A DNA stretch of 64,000 nucleotides from Massilia sp. METH4 (GTDB taxonomy: Bacteria > Pseudomonadota > Gammaproteobacteria > Burkholderiales > Burkholderiaceae_D). The DNA is taken from contig NZ_CP146614.1 in NCBI RefSeq assembly GCF_037094685.1, forward strand, positions 248,001 to 312,000. Direction: 5' to 3'. The stretch's first letter is position 1. Each line of letters begins with the position of its first letter. The notes under the pieces are model-generated. The model worked only from the letters and a program-made list of their open reading frames with translations. It ran no database searches and had not been told where the DNA came from. This document shows, one piece after another, positions 54,401 through 62,907 of the stretch. The translations under genes and the position numbers were made by a program.

Positions 54401-55642
54401 GGTTTCCGCCACGTTGGTGGCCAGCACGATGCGGCGCGCGTTCGTGGTGCGGAACACGCGGTCCTGCTCTTCCACCGACAGGCGGGCGAACAGCGGCAGG
54501 ATTTCCACGTGCGGCGGATGATGCTTGCGCAGCGCCTCCGCCGCGTCGCGGATCTCGCGCTCGCCGGGCAGGAACACCAGCACGTCGCCGGAACCGAGGC
54601 GGCACAGTTCGTCGACGCCATCGACGATCGCGTCCATCAGGTCGCGCTTCTCGCGCGCGGCGGCGGCCGTGCGCAGTTGCGGTTTCGCCGCGTTGGCGCC
54701 TTCCGGCAACGTGATCTGCTCGCGCTCCACGGGCCGGTAGCGCACTTCCACGGCGTACAGGCGGCCCGATACCTCGATCACCGGCACGGGCGGCTTGCCC
54801 TCCTGGCTGAAATGGCGGGCGAAGCGCTCGGCATCGATCGTGGCGGACGTGATGATCACCTTCAGGTCCGGCCGGCGCGGCAGGATCTGTTTCAGGTAAC
54901 CCAGCAGGAAGTCGATGTTCAGGCTGCGCTCGTGCGCCTCGTCGATGATGATCGTGTCGTAGCCCTTGAGCAGCGGGTCGGTCTGCGTTTCGGCCAGCAG
55001 GATACCGTCCGTCATCAGCTTGACCGAAGCACCCTTGTGCAAGGTGTCGTTGAAGCGCACCTTGTAGCCCACGTGCTCGCCCAGGGGCGAGCCCAGTTCC
55101 TGGGCGATCCGCTTGGCCGTAGACGACGCGGCGATCCTTCGCGGCTGCGTGTGGCCGATCAAGCCCTTCTGGCCGCGGCCCAGCTCCAGGCAGATCTTTG
55201 GCAACTGGGTCGTTTTGCCCGAACCCGTTTCACCGGAGACGATCACCACCTGGTGCTTGCGCAAGGCGTCCGCAATCTCCTGCCGGCGGCCCGAAACGGG
55301 CAAGTCTTCTGGGAACGTGATTGGCGGCAGCGGATTGCGGAACAGGCGCTCGGCCTCACGCGCGGCAACCTGCTCGGGCGTGAGCTTTTCCCGCGGTGGA
55401 CGGCGGTCATCGCCCCGGCGTTCGCCGGCGGTTTTTTCACCATTACCGCGGCGTTCGCCAGCGGGCTGCTCACCGCTGCCGCGCCGTTCGCCGGCCGGAT
55501 TTTCACCGTTACCGCGGCGCTCGACGGCCGCACGCTCGCCTGCGGGACGTTCCCCCTTGCCGCGACGCGGTTCGCGCGAGGCATTCGTTGCGTTCTGTGT
55601 CGCGGGGGAAGAGGAAGGGGACTGCTTGATGGCTTCAGACAT
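51422..55642 (-). CDS. hrpA: ATP-dependent RNA helicase HrpA
   Basis: DEAH-box helicase of 1406 aa. After a repetitive basic/acidic N-terminus (residues 25-83), the motor domain shows motif I GETGSGKTTQLPK near 136-148, Ia TQPRRIAA, motif II IDEAHERSLN near 234-243, motif III SATID near 267 and motif VI QRAGRCGRV near 457-465; the HA2/OB region follows, and then the long DUF3418 C-terminal region (about 800-1400) typical of HrpA. Start at ATG 55642 (MSEAIKQ). Only 65 bp separate it from the divergent argA. Known roles are mRNA processing and ribosome rescue. Confidence 0.95.
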   Translation of the reverse strand: MSEAIKQSPSSSPATQNATNASREPRRGKGERPAGERAAVERRGNGENPAGERRGSGEQPAGERRGNGEKTAGERRGDDRRPPREKLTPEQVAAREAERLFRNPLPPITFPEDLPVSGRRQEIADALRKHQVVIVSGETGSGKTTQLPKICLELGRGQKGLIGHTQPRRIAASSTAKRIAQELGSPLGEHVGYKVRFNDTLHKGASVKLMTDGILLAETQTDPLLKGYDTIIIDEAHERSLNIDFLLGYLKQILPRRPDLKVIITSATIDAERFARHFSQEGKPPVPVIEVSGRLYAVEVRYRPVEREQITLPEGANAAKPQLRTAAAAREKRDLMDAIVDGVDELCRLGSGDVLVFLPGEREIRDAAEALRKHHPPHVEILPLFARLSVEEQDRVFRTTNARRIVLATNVAETSLTVPGIRYVVDAGLARVKRYSYRNKVEQLQIEPVAQSAANQRAGRCGRVADGVCIRLYDEDDFNKRPKFTDPEILRSSLASVILRMKSLHLADVESFPFIEPPLARAIADGYQLLQELGAVDDDNRLTNLGRKLAKLPLDPRVGRMILAAQEYTCLTEVLIVAAALSVQDPRDRPIEHQQAADQAHQKFADEKSEFNSYLKIWHWFAEAIEHKKTNRQLQDNCRANFLSQLRLREWRDVHSQLLTLVKEQGWRMNETPATYEQMHLALLTGLLGNIGFKMEDDPGYLGARGIKFHIWPGSSLGKKAGKWVMAAELVETTRLYARTIARIEPEWVEKIGAHLLKKSWGEPRWEKRQAQVTAAEKATLYGLTVYSQRRINYALYKPAEAREIFIRDALVGGDYDTRAPFFAHNHRLVKEIENLEHKSRRQDVLVDDQLIEAFYDKLIPHDVVNGAGFEAWYKKASQAEPKLLYLVKEDLMRHEAAGVTTELFPKKMLAAGVEMALTYHFEPGTPRDGVTLHVPLYALNQLSRERCEWLVPGMLKEKVHLLLKSLPQKQRRHMVPLPEYAQKFCDRINEKLAFGRGDLVDAIIADIREQVTITVLTSDFKPEQLPAHHFMNFKVIDEHGRQLDMGRNLATLQAEYGAQARQSFQKMAENAPPASSASLAQLGTARSEKGARHGGIAAEVKAGGKPGTAPPPAAPAAPAPAAAHTNITAWTFGELPELLEIVQGKLTLIGFPALVDKVTHCDLEVFDDPNVAARTHRIGLRRLFALQMKDQIKFVEKSIPNLQQMGMQFMSMGTQEELRDQIIAKAIDIACLQDPLPTDAASFNKRKDEGKSRLVLLVNEIARLVSQVLTEFHGLPKRLQGINQQAAADMQEQLKGLVHKRFLLDTEFAQLAHFPRYLKAMNVRLEKLRADPARDAKAMAEWHQAAQPYLRVARDKSAGKNTDPKLVEYRWLLEELRVGLFAQELRTPMPVSVKRLFKVWESMQR
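55424..55522 (-). repeat. 33-bp in-gene tandem repeat in hrpA
   Basis: Three consecutive 11-residue units of the form ERRG-N/S-GE-x-P/T-AG (residues 41-73 of HrpA), with decayed copies on both sides, reflect a 33-bp tandem duplication in frame. Confidence 0.75.
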
Positions 55643-55694
55643 TGTTTTTACGAAGTTTTGCTGCAAGTTTTGCTACGAGTGCCGCGCAGCGAAT

Positions 55695-55700
55695 TATAAT
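55695..55700 (+). promoter_or_regulatory. Perfect -10 hexamer at the argA start
   Basis: TATAAT lies 7 bp before the ATG at 55708 and overlaps the alternative ATG at 55699. If it functions, transcription would begin at or next to the ATG, giving a leaderless mRNA. The -35 region is poor. Confidence 0.4.
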
Positions 55701-55707
55701 GCGGCGC

Positions 55708-57018
55708 ATGGAAAACCCTGTCGAATTCGTCCATTGGCTGCGCTCCGTCGCGCCTTATATCCACGCCTTCCGCGGCAAGACTTTCGTGATCGCCTTCCCC
55801 GGTGAACTGGTGGCCGCCGGCGCCCTGCCGGTGCTCGCGCACGACCTGTCGCTGCTGCACGCGCTCGGCATCAAGATCGTCGTCGTATACGGCTCGCGGC
55901 CCCAGGTCGCCGAACAGCTCGCGCTGCGCAACGTCGAGGGCCGTTTCCACAACGGCATCCGCATCACGGATACGGCCGCGATGGAATGCGCCAAGGAAGC
56001 TGCCGGCGAACTGCGCCTCGACATCGAGGCCGCGTTCAGCCAGGGTTTGCCGAACACGCCGATGTCGAACGCGGCGATCCGCGTCATTTCCGGCAACTTC
56101 GTCACCGCCCGCCCGCTCGGCGTGATCGACGGTGTGGACCTGGAACTCACCGGCATCACCCGCAAGGTCGATGCCGAGACGATCCATTCGATCCTGGCCG
56201 CCGGCGCCGTGATCCTGCTGTCGCCGCTCGGTTTCTCGCCCACCGGCGAGGCATTCAACCTGACGATGGAAGACGTGGCCGTGTCCGCCGCCGTGGCGCT
56301 GCATGCCGACAAGCTGATCTTCATCACCGAGACCGAGATGCTGCGCGACCTGGCCGGTACCGAGATCCGCGAACTGTCGTCGCACCAGGCCGAGGCGGTG
56401 CTGCAGGCGAACTTCCTGCCGCCGGAAAGCGCGTTCTACCTGCGCCACTGCGTGAAGGCGTGCAACAGCGGCGTCGAGCGCTCGCACATCGTGCCGTTCG
56501 CGATGGATGGTTCCGCGATGCTGGAACTATTCACGCACGACGGCGTGGGCACCATGATCAGCCACGAGAACCTGGAAAGCCTGCGCCCCGCCACAATTGA
56601 GGACGTCGGCGGAATTATCAAGCTCATCGAACCGCTGGAAGCGGATGGCACGCTCGTCAAGCGTGGCCGCGAGCTGATCGAACGGGAAATCAATTATTTT
56701 TCCGTCATCGAGCACGATGGCGTGATCTTCGGCTGCGCCGCGCTGTATCCGTTCCCCGAAGAGAAGATGGCCGAAATGGCATGCCTGACCGTCAATCCGG
56801 AAGCGCAGGCCCAGGGCGACGGCGAGCGTATCCTGAAGCACATGGAAAACCGCGCGCGCGCTTCCGGCATCACCAGGCTGTTCGTGCTGACCACGCGCAC
56901 GGCGCACTGGTTCATCAAGCGCGGCTTCGTGCCCGCCACCGTGGATGCGCTGCCGAAGGACCGCCAGCGCATGTACAACTGGCAGCGCAAGTCGCAGGTG
57001 CTGGTGAAGACCCTCTGA
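55708..57018 (+). CDS. argA: N-acetylglutamate synthase (bifunctional kinase-like/GNAT ArgA)
   Basis: First enzyme of arginine synthesis, acetylating glutamate; 436 aa. The N-terminal amino-acid-kinase fold (about residues 10-280; KTFVIAFPGELV near 24-35, VVVYGSRPQV near 58-67) is the arginine-binding regulatory domain, and the C-terminal GNAT domain (about 293-430) has ACLTVNPEAQAQGDGERIL near 362-380 and the late WFIKRGFVP near 405-413. I chose ATG 55708 (MENPVEFVHW) over ATG 55699, because the latter overlaps a TATAAT. It is followed by yggX 58 bp on. Confidence 0.94.
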   Translation: MENPVEFVHWLRSVAPYIHAFRGKTFVIAFPGELVAAGALPVLAHDLSLLHALGIKIVVVYGSRPQVAEQLALRNVEGRFHNGIRITDTAAMECAKEAAGELRLDIEAAFSQGLPNTPMSNAAIRVISGNFVTARPLGVIDGVDLELTGITRKVDAETIHSILAAGAVILLSPLGFSPTGEAFNLTMEDVAVSAAVALHADKLIFITETEMLRDLAGTEIRELSSHQAEAVLQANFLPPESAFYLRHCVKACNSGVERSHIVPFAMDGSAMLELFTHDGVGTMISHENLESLRPATIEDVGGIIKLIEPLEADGTLVKRGRELIEREINYFSVIEHDGVIFGCAALYPFPEEKMAEMACLTVNPEAQAQGDGERILKHMENRARASGITRLFVLTTRTAHWFIKRGFVPATVDALPKDRQRMYNWQRKSQVLVKTL

Positions 57019-57076
57019 AGATTTTTGCCCAATAAGCATTACAATGCACGTTTCTGCACACTGAGGAGCACCCGCG

Positions 57077-57349
57077 ATGGCCCGTACCGTCCACTGCATC
57101 AAACTGAACAAGGAAGCCGAAGGCCTGGACTTCCCGCCCTACCCCGGCGAACTGGGCAAGAAGATCTACGAATCCGTGTCGAAAGAGGCCTGGGCGGCCT
57201 GGCTGAAGCACCAGACCATGCTGGTCAACGAAAACCGCCTGAACCTGGCCGACGTGCGTGCCCGCAAGTACCTGGCCGCGCAGATGGAAAAGCATTTCTT
57301 CGGCGAAGGTGCCGATGCGGCGCAGGGCTACGTGCCGCCGACGGCTTGA
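57077..57349 (+). CDS. yggX: Fe(2+)-trafficking / oxidative damage protection protein YggX
   Basis: Small cytoplasmic protein of 90 aa that protects iron-sulphur clusters. The N-terminus [19 protein letters not shown] with the conserved cysteine at position 7, [20 protein letters not shown] near 20-39 and [12 protein letters not shown] near 46-57 match the family end to end. GAGGAG precedes the ATG. It follows argA on the same strand and is closed by a strong terminator. Confidence 0.95.
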   Translation: MARTVHCIKLNKEAEGLDFPPYPGELGKKIYESVSKEAWAAWLKHQTMLVNENRLNLADVRARKYLAAQMEKHFFGEGADAAQGYVPPTA

Positions 57350-57369
57350 GCTTGGCCTGCCCAACAAGA

Positions 57370-57393
57370 ACGGCACCCGCGGGTGCCGTTTTT
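57370..57393 (+). terminator. Intrinsic terminator after yggX
   Basis: ACGGCACCC (57370-57378), GC, GGGTGCCGT (57381-57389), then TTTT. A perfect 9-bp stem. Confidence 0.92.
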
Positions 57394-57418
57394 CTTGCCG
57401 TCCGAGACGCCTGAGCTT

Positions 57419-57548
57419 GGTGTCGTACACCATTTTCCAAGGGAAAATGGTGTACGACACCGGTGTTCGATAGAGGCAACCGCGACCTCAAGAGAAAACC
57501 GGTGTCGCACACTTTTTCCCGAGAAGCCGGGAAAAAATGTTCGACACC
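57419..57548. repeat. Two long hairpins of the GGTGTCG palindrome family (family 3)
   Basis: Hairpin 1: a perfect 20-bp arm pair at 57419-57438 and 57442-57461 with a 3-nt loop, starting with GGTGTCGTACACC. Hairpin 2: arms 57501-57520 and 57529-57548, 17 of 20 paired, 8-nt loop, starting with GGTGTCGCACAC. They lie between the yggX terminator and the rpiA stop. Confidence 0.9.
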
Positions 57549-57574
57549 AGGCGGGCGCTGCTGGCTGTCCCGGC

Positions 57575-58252
57575 TTACCAGCCCAGCTTCTTGACACCCT
57601 CGGCGGTGCCCAGCAGGCACACATTGGCGCCGCGGGCGGCGAACAGGCCCACGGCGATCACGCCGACGATGCCGTTGATCGTCGCTTCCAGCGCCTTCGG
57701 ATCGGTGATCGACAGGCCGGCGACGTCGATCAGGTGGCCGCCATTGTCGGTGACGAAGGGCTCGTCGGTGCCCGACTTGGTGCGCACCTTCGGCTGGCCG
57801 CCCAGCGCGGCGAGCTGGCGGAACACGGCGTTGCGCGCCATCGGGATCACTTCGACCGGCAGCGGGAACTTGCCCAGCGTTTCCACCAGTTTCGAGCCGT
57901 CGGCGATGCAGACGAACTGCTTCGACACGGAAGCGACGATCTTTTCGCGCGTCAGCGCCGCGCCGCCACCCTTGATCATCGCGCCGGAAGCATCGATCTC
58001 GTCGGCACCGTCGATGTACACGGCGATCGACTCCACGTCGTTCAGGTCGAACACCGGAATGCCGTGGCCTTTCAGGCGCGCGGCCGTCGCTTCCGACGAG
58101 GCCACGGTGCCCTTGATGCGGTCCTTGATGGCGGCCAGTTCGTCGATGAAGAAGTTCGCGGTCGAGCCCGTGCCGACGCCGATGATTTGGCCGTCGACCA
58201 CGTAGCCGATGGCCGCGCGCGCCACGGCCTGTTTCAGTTCGTCTTGAGTCAT
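57575..58252 (-). CDS. rpiA: Ribose-5-phosphate isomerase A
   Basis: Interconverts ribose-5-phosphate and ribulose-5-phosphate; 225 aa. [15 protein letters not shown] near residues 25-39 binds the phosphate, YIDGADEID near 78-86 and [16 protein letters not shown] near 91-106 hold the catalytic acidic and lysine residues. Start at ATG 58252 ([12 protein letters not shown]), as in homologues; the frame upstream lacks a ribosome-binding site. Monocistronic, divergent from the chemotaxis block. Confidence 0.96.
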   Translation of the reverse strand: MTQDELKQAVARAAIGYVVDGQIIGVGTGSTANFFIDELAAIKDRIKGTVASSEATAARLKGHGIPVFDLNDVESIAVYIDGADEIDASGAMIKGGGAALTREKIVASVSKQFVCIADGSKLVETLGKFPLPVEVIPMARNAVFRQLAALGGQPKVRTKSGTDEPFVTDNGGHLIDVAGLSITDPKALEATINGIVGVIAVGLFAARGANVCLLGTAEGVKKLGW

Positions 58253-58357
58253 GATTGGAGTTAGGGGAGTAACGGATTCGAGGGCCGCCATTTTAACAGC
58301 GCACCGGGCGGCCTTTGTGGGAAAATACCTGATCCTGACAAGTCAGCCAAACAGAAC

Positions 58358-58756
58358 ATGACGTCCACTTCGAACGATACCCCCGCCGGGACCACCGCAC
58401 CGACCGTCCTGATCGTCGACGACAGCCGCGTTTCGCGCCTGGTGGCGAAGCAGTACATCACCACGCTGCATCCCGGCTGGACCGTGGTGGAAGCGGGCAC
58501 CGGCGAGGAAGCGCTGGCCAAGGCGCCGGAAGCCAAGCCGCAACTGGTGCTCATGGATGTGAACATGCCCGGCATGGGCGGCCTGGCTTGCGCCGAGCGC
58601 CTGCGCGCATTGTTGCCGGATGCTCACATCTCCCTGCTCACCGCCAATGTCCAGGATGCAACCCGACAACGCGCCAGCGAAATCGGCGTCGGTTTCATGG
58701 AAAAGCCGATCACGCCCGAACGCATCGCCCGCCTGACCGCCCTGCTGGCCGGCTGA
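58358..58756 (+). CDS. CheY-like single-domain response regulator
   Basis: Stand-alone receiver of 132 aa. The acidic pocket is IVDDSRVSR near residues 19-27, the phospho-acceptor Asp is in LVLMDVNMPG near 63-72, the Thr in SLLTANVQD near 92-100, and the Lys in MEKPIT near 114-119. It begins a tight plus-strand operon: cheC follows after 1 nt, the diguanylate cyclase after 2 nt, and a HEPN-like gene overlaps the cyclase. The neighbouring CheC is the probable phosphatase for this receiver. Confidence 0.93.
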   Translation: MTSTSNDTPAGTTAPTVLIVDDSRVSRLVAKQYITTLHPGWTVVEAGTGEEALAKAPEAKPQLVLMDVNMPGMGGLACAERLRALLPDAHISLLTANVQDATRQRASEIGVGFMEKPITPERIARLTALLAG

Positions 58757-58757
58757 C

Positions 58758-59399
58758 ATGGTCGAGCTCTCCGAACTCGAGCACGACGCACTGGTCGAGA
58801 TCTTCAATATCGGCGTGGGCCAGGCGGCCGCCGCGATGAGCGGCATCGTCAATGAAGAAGTCACCATGTCGGTGCCCTCGATTACCTTCCTGAGCCGCAG
58901 CGAAGCAGCCCAGCTGCTCGAGGATGCGCACCGCAACAACAACGCGGGCAACGGCGAACGCATCTGCGGTGTCAGCCAGCATTACGAGGGCGCCTTCTCG
59001 ACCGAGGCGCTGCTCATGTTCCCCGAGGATAAAAGCCTCGAGATCGTGCGCCTCATGGTGGGCGAGACAGTGCCGCTGGACGAGCTGTCCGAGATGGAAC
59101 AGGAAGCGATGAGCGAGATCGGCAACATCATCCTCAATTCCTGCGTCGGCACGCTGGCCAATATCTTCCAGCAGGAGCTGCACGGCTCGCTGCCCGTGTA
59201 CCACGTGGGCTCCAGCGACGATATCCTCCATGCCACCGGCACCCGCGCCGATACGGTCGTGATGATGCTGCACATCGACTTCATCCTCGAGAAACACCAG
59301 ATCCACGGTTATGTCGCCTTCATCCTCGACATCACCGCGCTGTCGGACCTGAAGGACCAGATCGCCCGCTACCTGCAACGCACGATGGGAATCCAGTAA
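58758..59399 (+). CDS. cheC: CheC-type CheY-P phosphatase
   Basis: Chemotaxis phosphatase of 213 aa. Two CheC-family active-site helices are visible: DALVEIFNIGVGQAAAAM near residues 10-27 and EAMSEIGNIILNSCVGTLAN near 114-133, each with the E-x-x-N pair that positions water on CheY-P. It lacks a CheX-like dimer strand. It lies 1 nt after the CheY-like gene and 2 nt before the cyclase. No cheD, the usual CheC partner, is in the window. Confidence 0.9.
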   Translation: MVELSELEHDALVEIFNIGVGQAAAAMSGIVNEEVTMSVPSITFLSRSEAAQLLEDAHRNNNAGNGERICGVSQHYEGAFSTEALLMFPEDKSLEIVRLMVGETVPLDELSEMEQEAMSEIGNIILNSCVGTLANIFQQELHGSLPVYHVGSSDDILHATGTRADTVVMMLHIDFILEKHQIHGYVAFILDITALSDLKDQIARYLQRTMGIQ

Positions 59400-59401
59400 G
59401 G

Positions 59402-60376
59402 ATGCCTCAGCCGTCCCGCCTGCCGTTGCTGGAAAGCGTGCTGGAAGCCGTCGACGCCGGCGTCATCGTCGTCGATGCGGCACGCCGCATCGTGCTGTGG
59501 AATAAATGGATGAGCCGCCATTCGGGCTGCCCGGCCGACAAGGCGCTGGGCACCGACCTGTTCGCGCTGATGCCCGAGCTGCGTGGCGGCCGGGTCGAAG
59601 CCGCCGTCACGCAGGCACTCACCAACAAGTTTTCCTCGCTGCTGTCGCCCACGCTGAACCGCTCGCCCTTCCCGCTGTACCCCAGCGGGGCCGCCGGCGC
59701 CCGCGGCGAGCGCATCCAGCAAGCCATCGCCGTCACGCCGCTGGCGTTCGCCGCCGAACAGCCGCACTGCCTGATCCAGCTGAACGATGTCAGCATGGCT
59801 GCCAGCCGCGAAAAGCTGCTGCGCGAACAGACGGAATTGCTGCGCATGCAGACGTTCTCGGACGGCTTGACCGGCATCGCCAACCGCCGCGCCTTCGACG
59901 CGGCGATCGACCGCGAGATGCGGCGCGCCAAGCGCAACGGCACCACCCTGTCGCTCCTGATGATCGATATCGATTACTTCAAGCCGTATAACGACCATTA
60001 CGGCCACCAGCAGGGCGACCAGTGCCTGATCCAGGTTTCCAGCGCGCTGCAGGCCCTGCTCCAACGCTCGGTCGACATGCTGGCCCGCTACGGCGGCGAG
60101 GAATTCGCCGTGATCCTGCCGGACAACGATGCACGCCAGGCGCTGCACATGGCCGAAACGCTGCACGCGCGCGTGCTGGAGCTGGCCATTGCGCACGAGT
60201 ACGCGGCCGGGCCGCTGAAGCAGGTCACCGTCAGCATCGGCGTGGCCACCCTGCTGCCGGGCCAGACCGCATTGCCGGCCGCGCTGATCGGCGCCGCCGA
60301 CGGCGCGCTGTACGCGGCCAAGCGCCAGGGGCGCAACCGGATCGTGGCGGCCCAGGATGCGCCCGGACAGCCATAA
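59402..60376 (+). CDS. PAS-GGDEF diguanylate cyclase
   Basis: c-di-GMP synthase of 324 aa. A PAS domain spans about residues 8-130 and a short coiled linker precedes the GGDEF domain (about 150-315) with DGLTGIANRRAFD near 156-168, the metal-site IDIDYFKPYND near 189-199 and active-site GGEEF near residues 230-234. An RxxD inhibitory site (RSVD) stands exactly five residues before GGEEF, so product inhibition is expected. It is the third gene of the cheY-cheC operon, linking chemotaxis-type signalling to c-di-GMP. Confidence 0.94.
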   Translation: MPQPSRLPLLESVLEAVDAGVIVVDAARRIVLWNKWMSRHSGCPADKALGTDLFALMPELRGGRVEAAVTQALTNKFSSLLSPTLNRSPFPLYPSGAAGARGERIQQAIAVTPLAFAAEQPHCLIQLNDVSMAASREKLLREQTELLRMQTFSDGLTGIANRRAFDAAIDREMRRAKRNGTTLSLLMIDIDYFKPYNDHYGHQQGDQCLIQVSSALQALLQRSVDMLARYGGEEFAVILPDNDARQALHMAETLHARVLELAIAHEYAAGPLKQVTVSIGVATLLPGQTALPAALIGAADGALYAAKRQGRNRIVAAQDAPGQP

Positions 60377-60941
60377 GGTTCGCGCCGTCATCGAACGCAA
60401 TGTCGCGGAGCTGGACCACGCCGCGATGAAACTGGCCGCGCATGGCGCGCTTCCCGATACGCCGGGTGTCGGCCCAGCCAATGCGCCGGCCGATACCGGG
60501 GCAGCCACGTTCCTGGCCCTGGCGCGCCAGGCGCTGTACAACGATGCGCTGTCCGGCACCTTGCGCGTGTTCGACGACCACAAGGATGCCCACTCGCTGT
60601 GGTATGTGCTGCGCTGCCAGCGCAAGGAAGCCATCGCCGCCGCCGCCGCGTGCGGCATCGGCCTGGAAGCGCTGGAAGAAACCTCGGCCCGGCTGCGGCG
60701 CATCCGCAACCGCACGCAATTCCACATCGACCGGCAATCCATCGGCGATCCGCCCGAGACGTGGCACCGCCCGCCGGTCGATGCCGGCGAGCTGGCGGCC
60801 GCGGTGCACGCTGCCGCCGCCCTGCTGGCCGCGGTGGCGCACCTGCTCGATCCACAAGCCCCGCCGTTGCGGCTGTCGCCCTACGATGGCGCCGATGCGC
60901 GCGCGCTGCTGCGCGCCGCGGCCTCCCGCGGCTCAGCGTGA
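60357..60941 (+). CDS. HEPN/AbiU2-like protein
   Basis: A 194-aa, mostly helical protein. It contains R117-N118-x4-H123 (RNRTQFHID), the R-x(4-6)-H signature of HEPN ribonucleases, and the stretch [16 protein letters not shown] (about residues 71-86) that resembles the AbiU2 group of HEPN proteins. No membrane segment or signal is present. Its start overlaps the cyclase by 20 bp, so translation is probably coupled, and it ends 9 bp inside the convergent cheB. It may be an RNase, an RNA-binding protein or a decayed toxin; no antitoxin-like gene is beside it. Confidence 0.6.
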   Translation: MRPDSHKVRAVIERNVAELDHAAMKLAAHGALPDTPGVGPANAPADTGAATFLALARQALYNDALSGTLRVFDDHKDAHSLWYVLRCQRKEAIAAAAACGIGLEALEETSARLRRIRNRTQFHIDRQSIGDPPETWHRPPVDAGELAAAVHAAAALLAAVAHLLDPQAPPLRLSPYDGADARALLRAAASRGSA

Positions 60942-62012
60942 AAGCTGCTGCAGGATCTCGCGGTCGATCGCCTTCAACGTTACGGTCTTCTCGACGCCAC
61001 CGCGCTTGACCGCCTCCTTCGGCATGCCGTACACCACGCAGCTTTCCTCGTCCTGCGCCACGGTGCGGGCGCCGGCCTTGCGCATTTCCAGCAGACCGGC
61101 GGCGCCATCGTCGCCCATGCCCGTCATGATGATCCCCAGCGCATTGGCGCCGGCATGCTTGGCCACGGAGCGGAACAGCACGTCCACCGACGGCCGATGC
61201 CGGTTCACCAGCGGGCCGTCGATCACATCGGTGTAATAGCGCGCGCCGTCGCGCCGCAGCAGCATGTGCTTGCCGCCGGGTGCGATCAGCGCGCGGCCCG
61301 GCAGCACGCGGTCGCCGTGCTGCGCCTCGCGCACTTCGATCTGGCAGACCTTGTTCAGGCGGTCGGCGAACGCCGCCGTGAATTTTTCCGGCATGTGCTG
61401 CACGATCACGATGCCGGGCGTCACGCGCGGCAGCGCCGACAGCACTTCTTCCAGCGCCTGGGTGCCCCCCGTGGACGTGCCGATCGCCACTACCCGCTCG
61501 GTCGTGTGCAGTGGAGAACGGCCCTCGCCCGCCGGCGCCAGGATCGCGTCGGCAGTCAGCTTGGCGGGTGCCTGCGCCGGCGCGGGCGCGCGCTGGGTCA
61601 GCCGCCGCACGTTCACCTGGGCGGCGGCGCGCACGGCACTCACCAGTTCATCGGCACTTTCGCTGAGAAAATCCCTCAGCCCCAGCTTCGGCTTGGCGAT
61701 CACGTTCACGGCGCCGGCCGCCATGGCCGCCATCGTGGTCTCGGCGCCCTTCTCGGTCAGCGTGGAACAGATGATCACGGGCGTCGGCCGCTCGGCCATG
61801 ATTTTCTTCAGGAACGTGATACCGTCCATGCGCGGCATTTCCACGTCCAGCACGATCACATCCGGCCATTGCTGCTTCAAGCGCTCGATCGCCAGCAGCG
61901 GGTCCGCCACGGCATGCAGCAGGCGGATGCCGGGAGCGGCCGCCAGCATTTCGCCGACGATCTTGCGCACCACGGCGGAATCGTCGACGACCATCACATT
62001 GATAGGATTCAT
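60933..62012 (-). CDS. cheB: Chemotaxis protein-glutamate methylesterase CheB
   Basis: Phospho-activated methylesterase/deamidase of 359 aa. The receiver domain (1-120) has [10 protein letters not shown] near 8-17 and phospho-acceptor [13 protein letters not shown] near 51-63; the C-terminal esterase (about 165-355) has the nucleophile serine in [10 protein letters not shown] near 177-186, the His in VQHMPEKF near 205-212 and the Asp in MTGMGDDGA near 298-306. Start at ATG 62012 (MNPINVMVV). It is the last of an MCP-cheW-cheR-cheB minus-strand operon. Confidence 0.95.
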   Translation of the reverse strand: MNPINVMVVDDSAVVRKIVGEMLAAAPGIRLLHAVADPLLAIERLKQQWPDVIVLDVEMPRMDGITFLKKIMAERPTPVIICSTLTEKGAETTMAAMAAGAVNVIAKPKLGLRDFLSESADELVSAVRAAAQVNVRRLTQRAPAPAQAPAKLTADAILAPAGEGRSPLHTTERVVAIGTSTGGTQALEEVLSALPRVTPGIVIVQHMPEKFTAAFADRLNKVCQIEVREAQHGDRVLPGRALIAPGGKHMLLRRDGARYYTDVIDGPLVNRHRPSVDVLFRSVAKHAGANALGIIMTGMGDDGAAGLLEMRKAGARTVAQDEESCVVYGMPKEAVKRGGVEKTVTLKAIDREILQQLSR

Positions 62013-62091
62013 AGATAACCAGAAAATCGCAGCCTCGCCCAAGGCCATGCATGGCCGCAGCGTAGCGCATGCGGATGCGGCGCGTCGCCCT

Positions 62092-62907
62092 TCATGCCGC
62101 CTTGCGGTACACCGACGGCACGACCGGCTGCACGGCGTTGCTGATCTCGTGCAGGCTTTCCGAATGGCCGATGAAGAACTGGCCACCCGGCTTCAGGCGC
62201 GACGTGACGCGTGCCACCACCTGCCGCTTGGTGTCGGCATTAAAGTAGATCATCACATTGCGCAGGAAGACCACGTCGAACATGCCCAGTTCGGAGGGCA
62301 GCTGCGTGTTCAGGTTCACCTGGCGAAACAGCACGCGCTCGCGCAGGGCGCGATCCACCAGCAAGGTGCCCTGCTGTTCGCGGATACCCTTCAGGCAGAA
62401 GCGCTTCAGGTAATCGGCGGGGACGTGGGTGGCGCGTTCCATCGGATAGTGGCCGACGCGGGCGCGCTGCAGCACGCGCGTGCTGATGTCCGATGCCACC
62501 ACTTCCCAGGGTACATCGCCCAGCACATCGGCCAGCACCATCGCGATGCTGTACGGCTCCTCGCCGGAAGAACACGCCGCGCTCCACACGCGGAACGGCC
62601 CGTTGCCGGACGCGCCATGCGCCGTGGCCGCCTCGCGCAGCAGGTCGAAGTGGCGCGCCTCGCGGAAGAAATACGTTTCGTTGGTGGTCAGCAGGTCGAC
62701 CGCCGTCTGGGTCTCGTCCGGGTGCTGGCCGCCGGCCAGCAGCTCGAAATAGGCGTCGTAGCTCTCCAGCCCGAAGTAGTGCAGCCGCTTGGCGAGCCGG
62801 CCGCTGACCAGCGCCTTCTTCGCGTCCGACATCGTGATGCCGGCGATATCGAGGATGAAGCGCTGGAAGCGCGCGAACTCGCGCTCGCTGATGGCGATCG
62901 TGCTCAT
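62092..62907 (-). CDS. cheR: Chemotaxis methyltransferase CheR
   Basis: SAM-dependent methyltransferase of 271 aa that methylates chemoreceptor glutamates. N-terminal helical domain (about 1-80), then TNETYFFRE near 74-82, the SAM-binding [16 protein letters not shown] near 108-123 and [14 protein letters not shown] near 204-217; a beta-subdomain for receptor-tail binding is present. It overlaps the end of cheW by 4 bp. The adjacent MCP ends in NFTNF, which fits the pentapeptide tether bound by some CheRs. Confidence 0.95.
   Translation of the reverse strand: MSTIAISEREFARFQRFILDIAGITMSDAKKALVSGRLAKRLHYFGLESYDAYFELLAGGQHPDETQTAVDLLTTNETYFFREARHFDLLREAATAHGASGNGPFRVWSAACSSGEEPYSIAMVLADVLGDVPWEVVASDISTRVLQRARVGHYPMERATHVPADYLKRFCLKGIREQQGTLLVDRALRERVLFRQVNLNTQLPSELGMFDVVFLRNVMIYFNADTKRQVVARVTSRLKPGGQFFIGHSESLHEISNAVQPVVPSVYRKAA

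Noticed and set aside
52454..55699. 1081-codon open frame on the plus strand opposite hrpA
   Set aside because: Same artefact of high GC third positions; HrpA motifs on the minus strand are intact.
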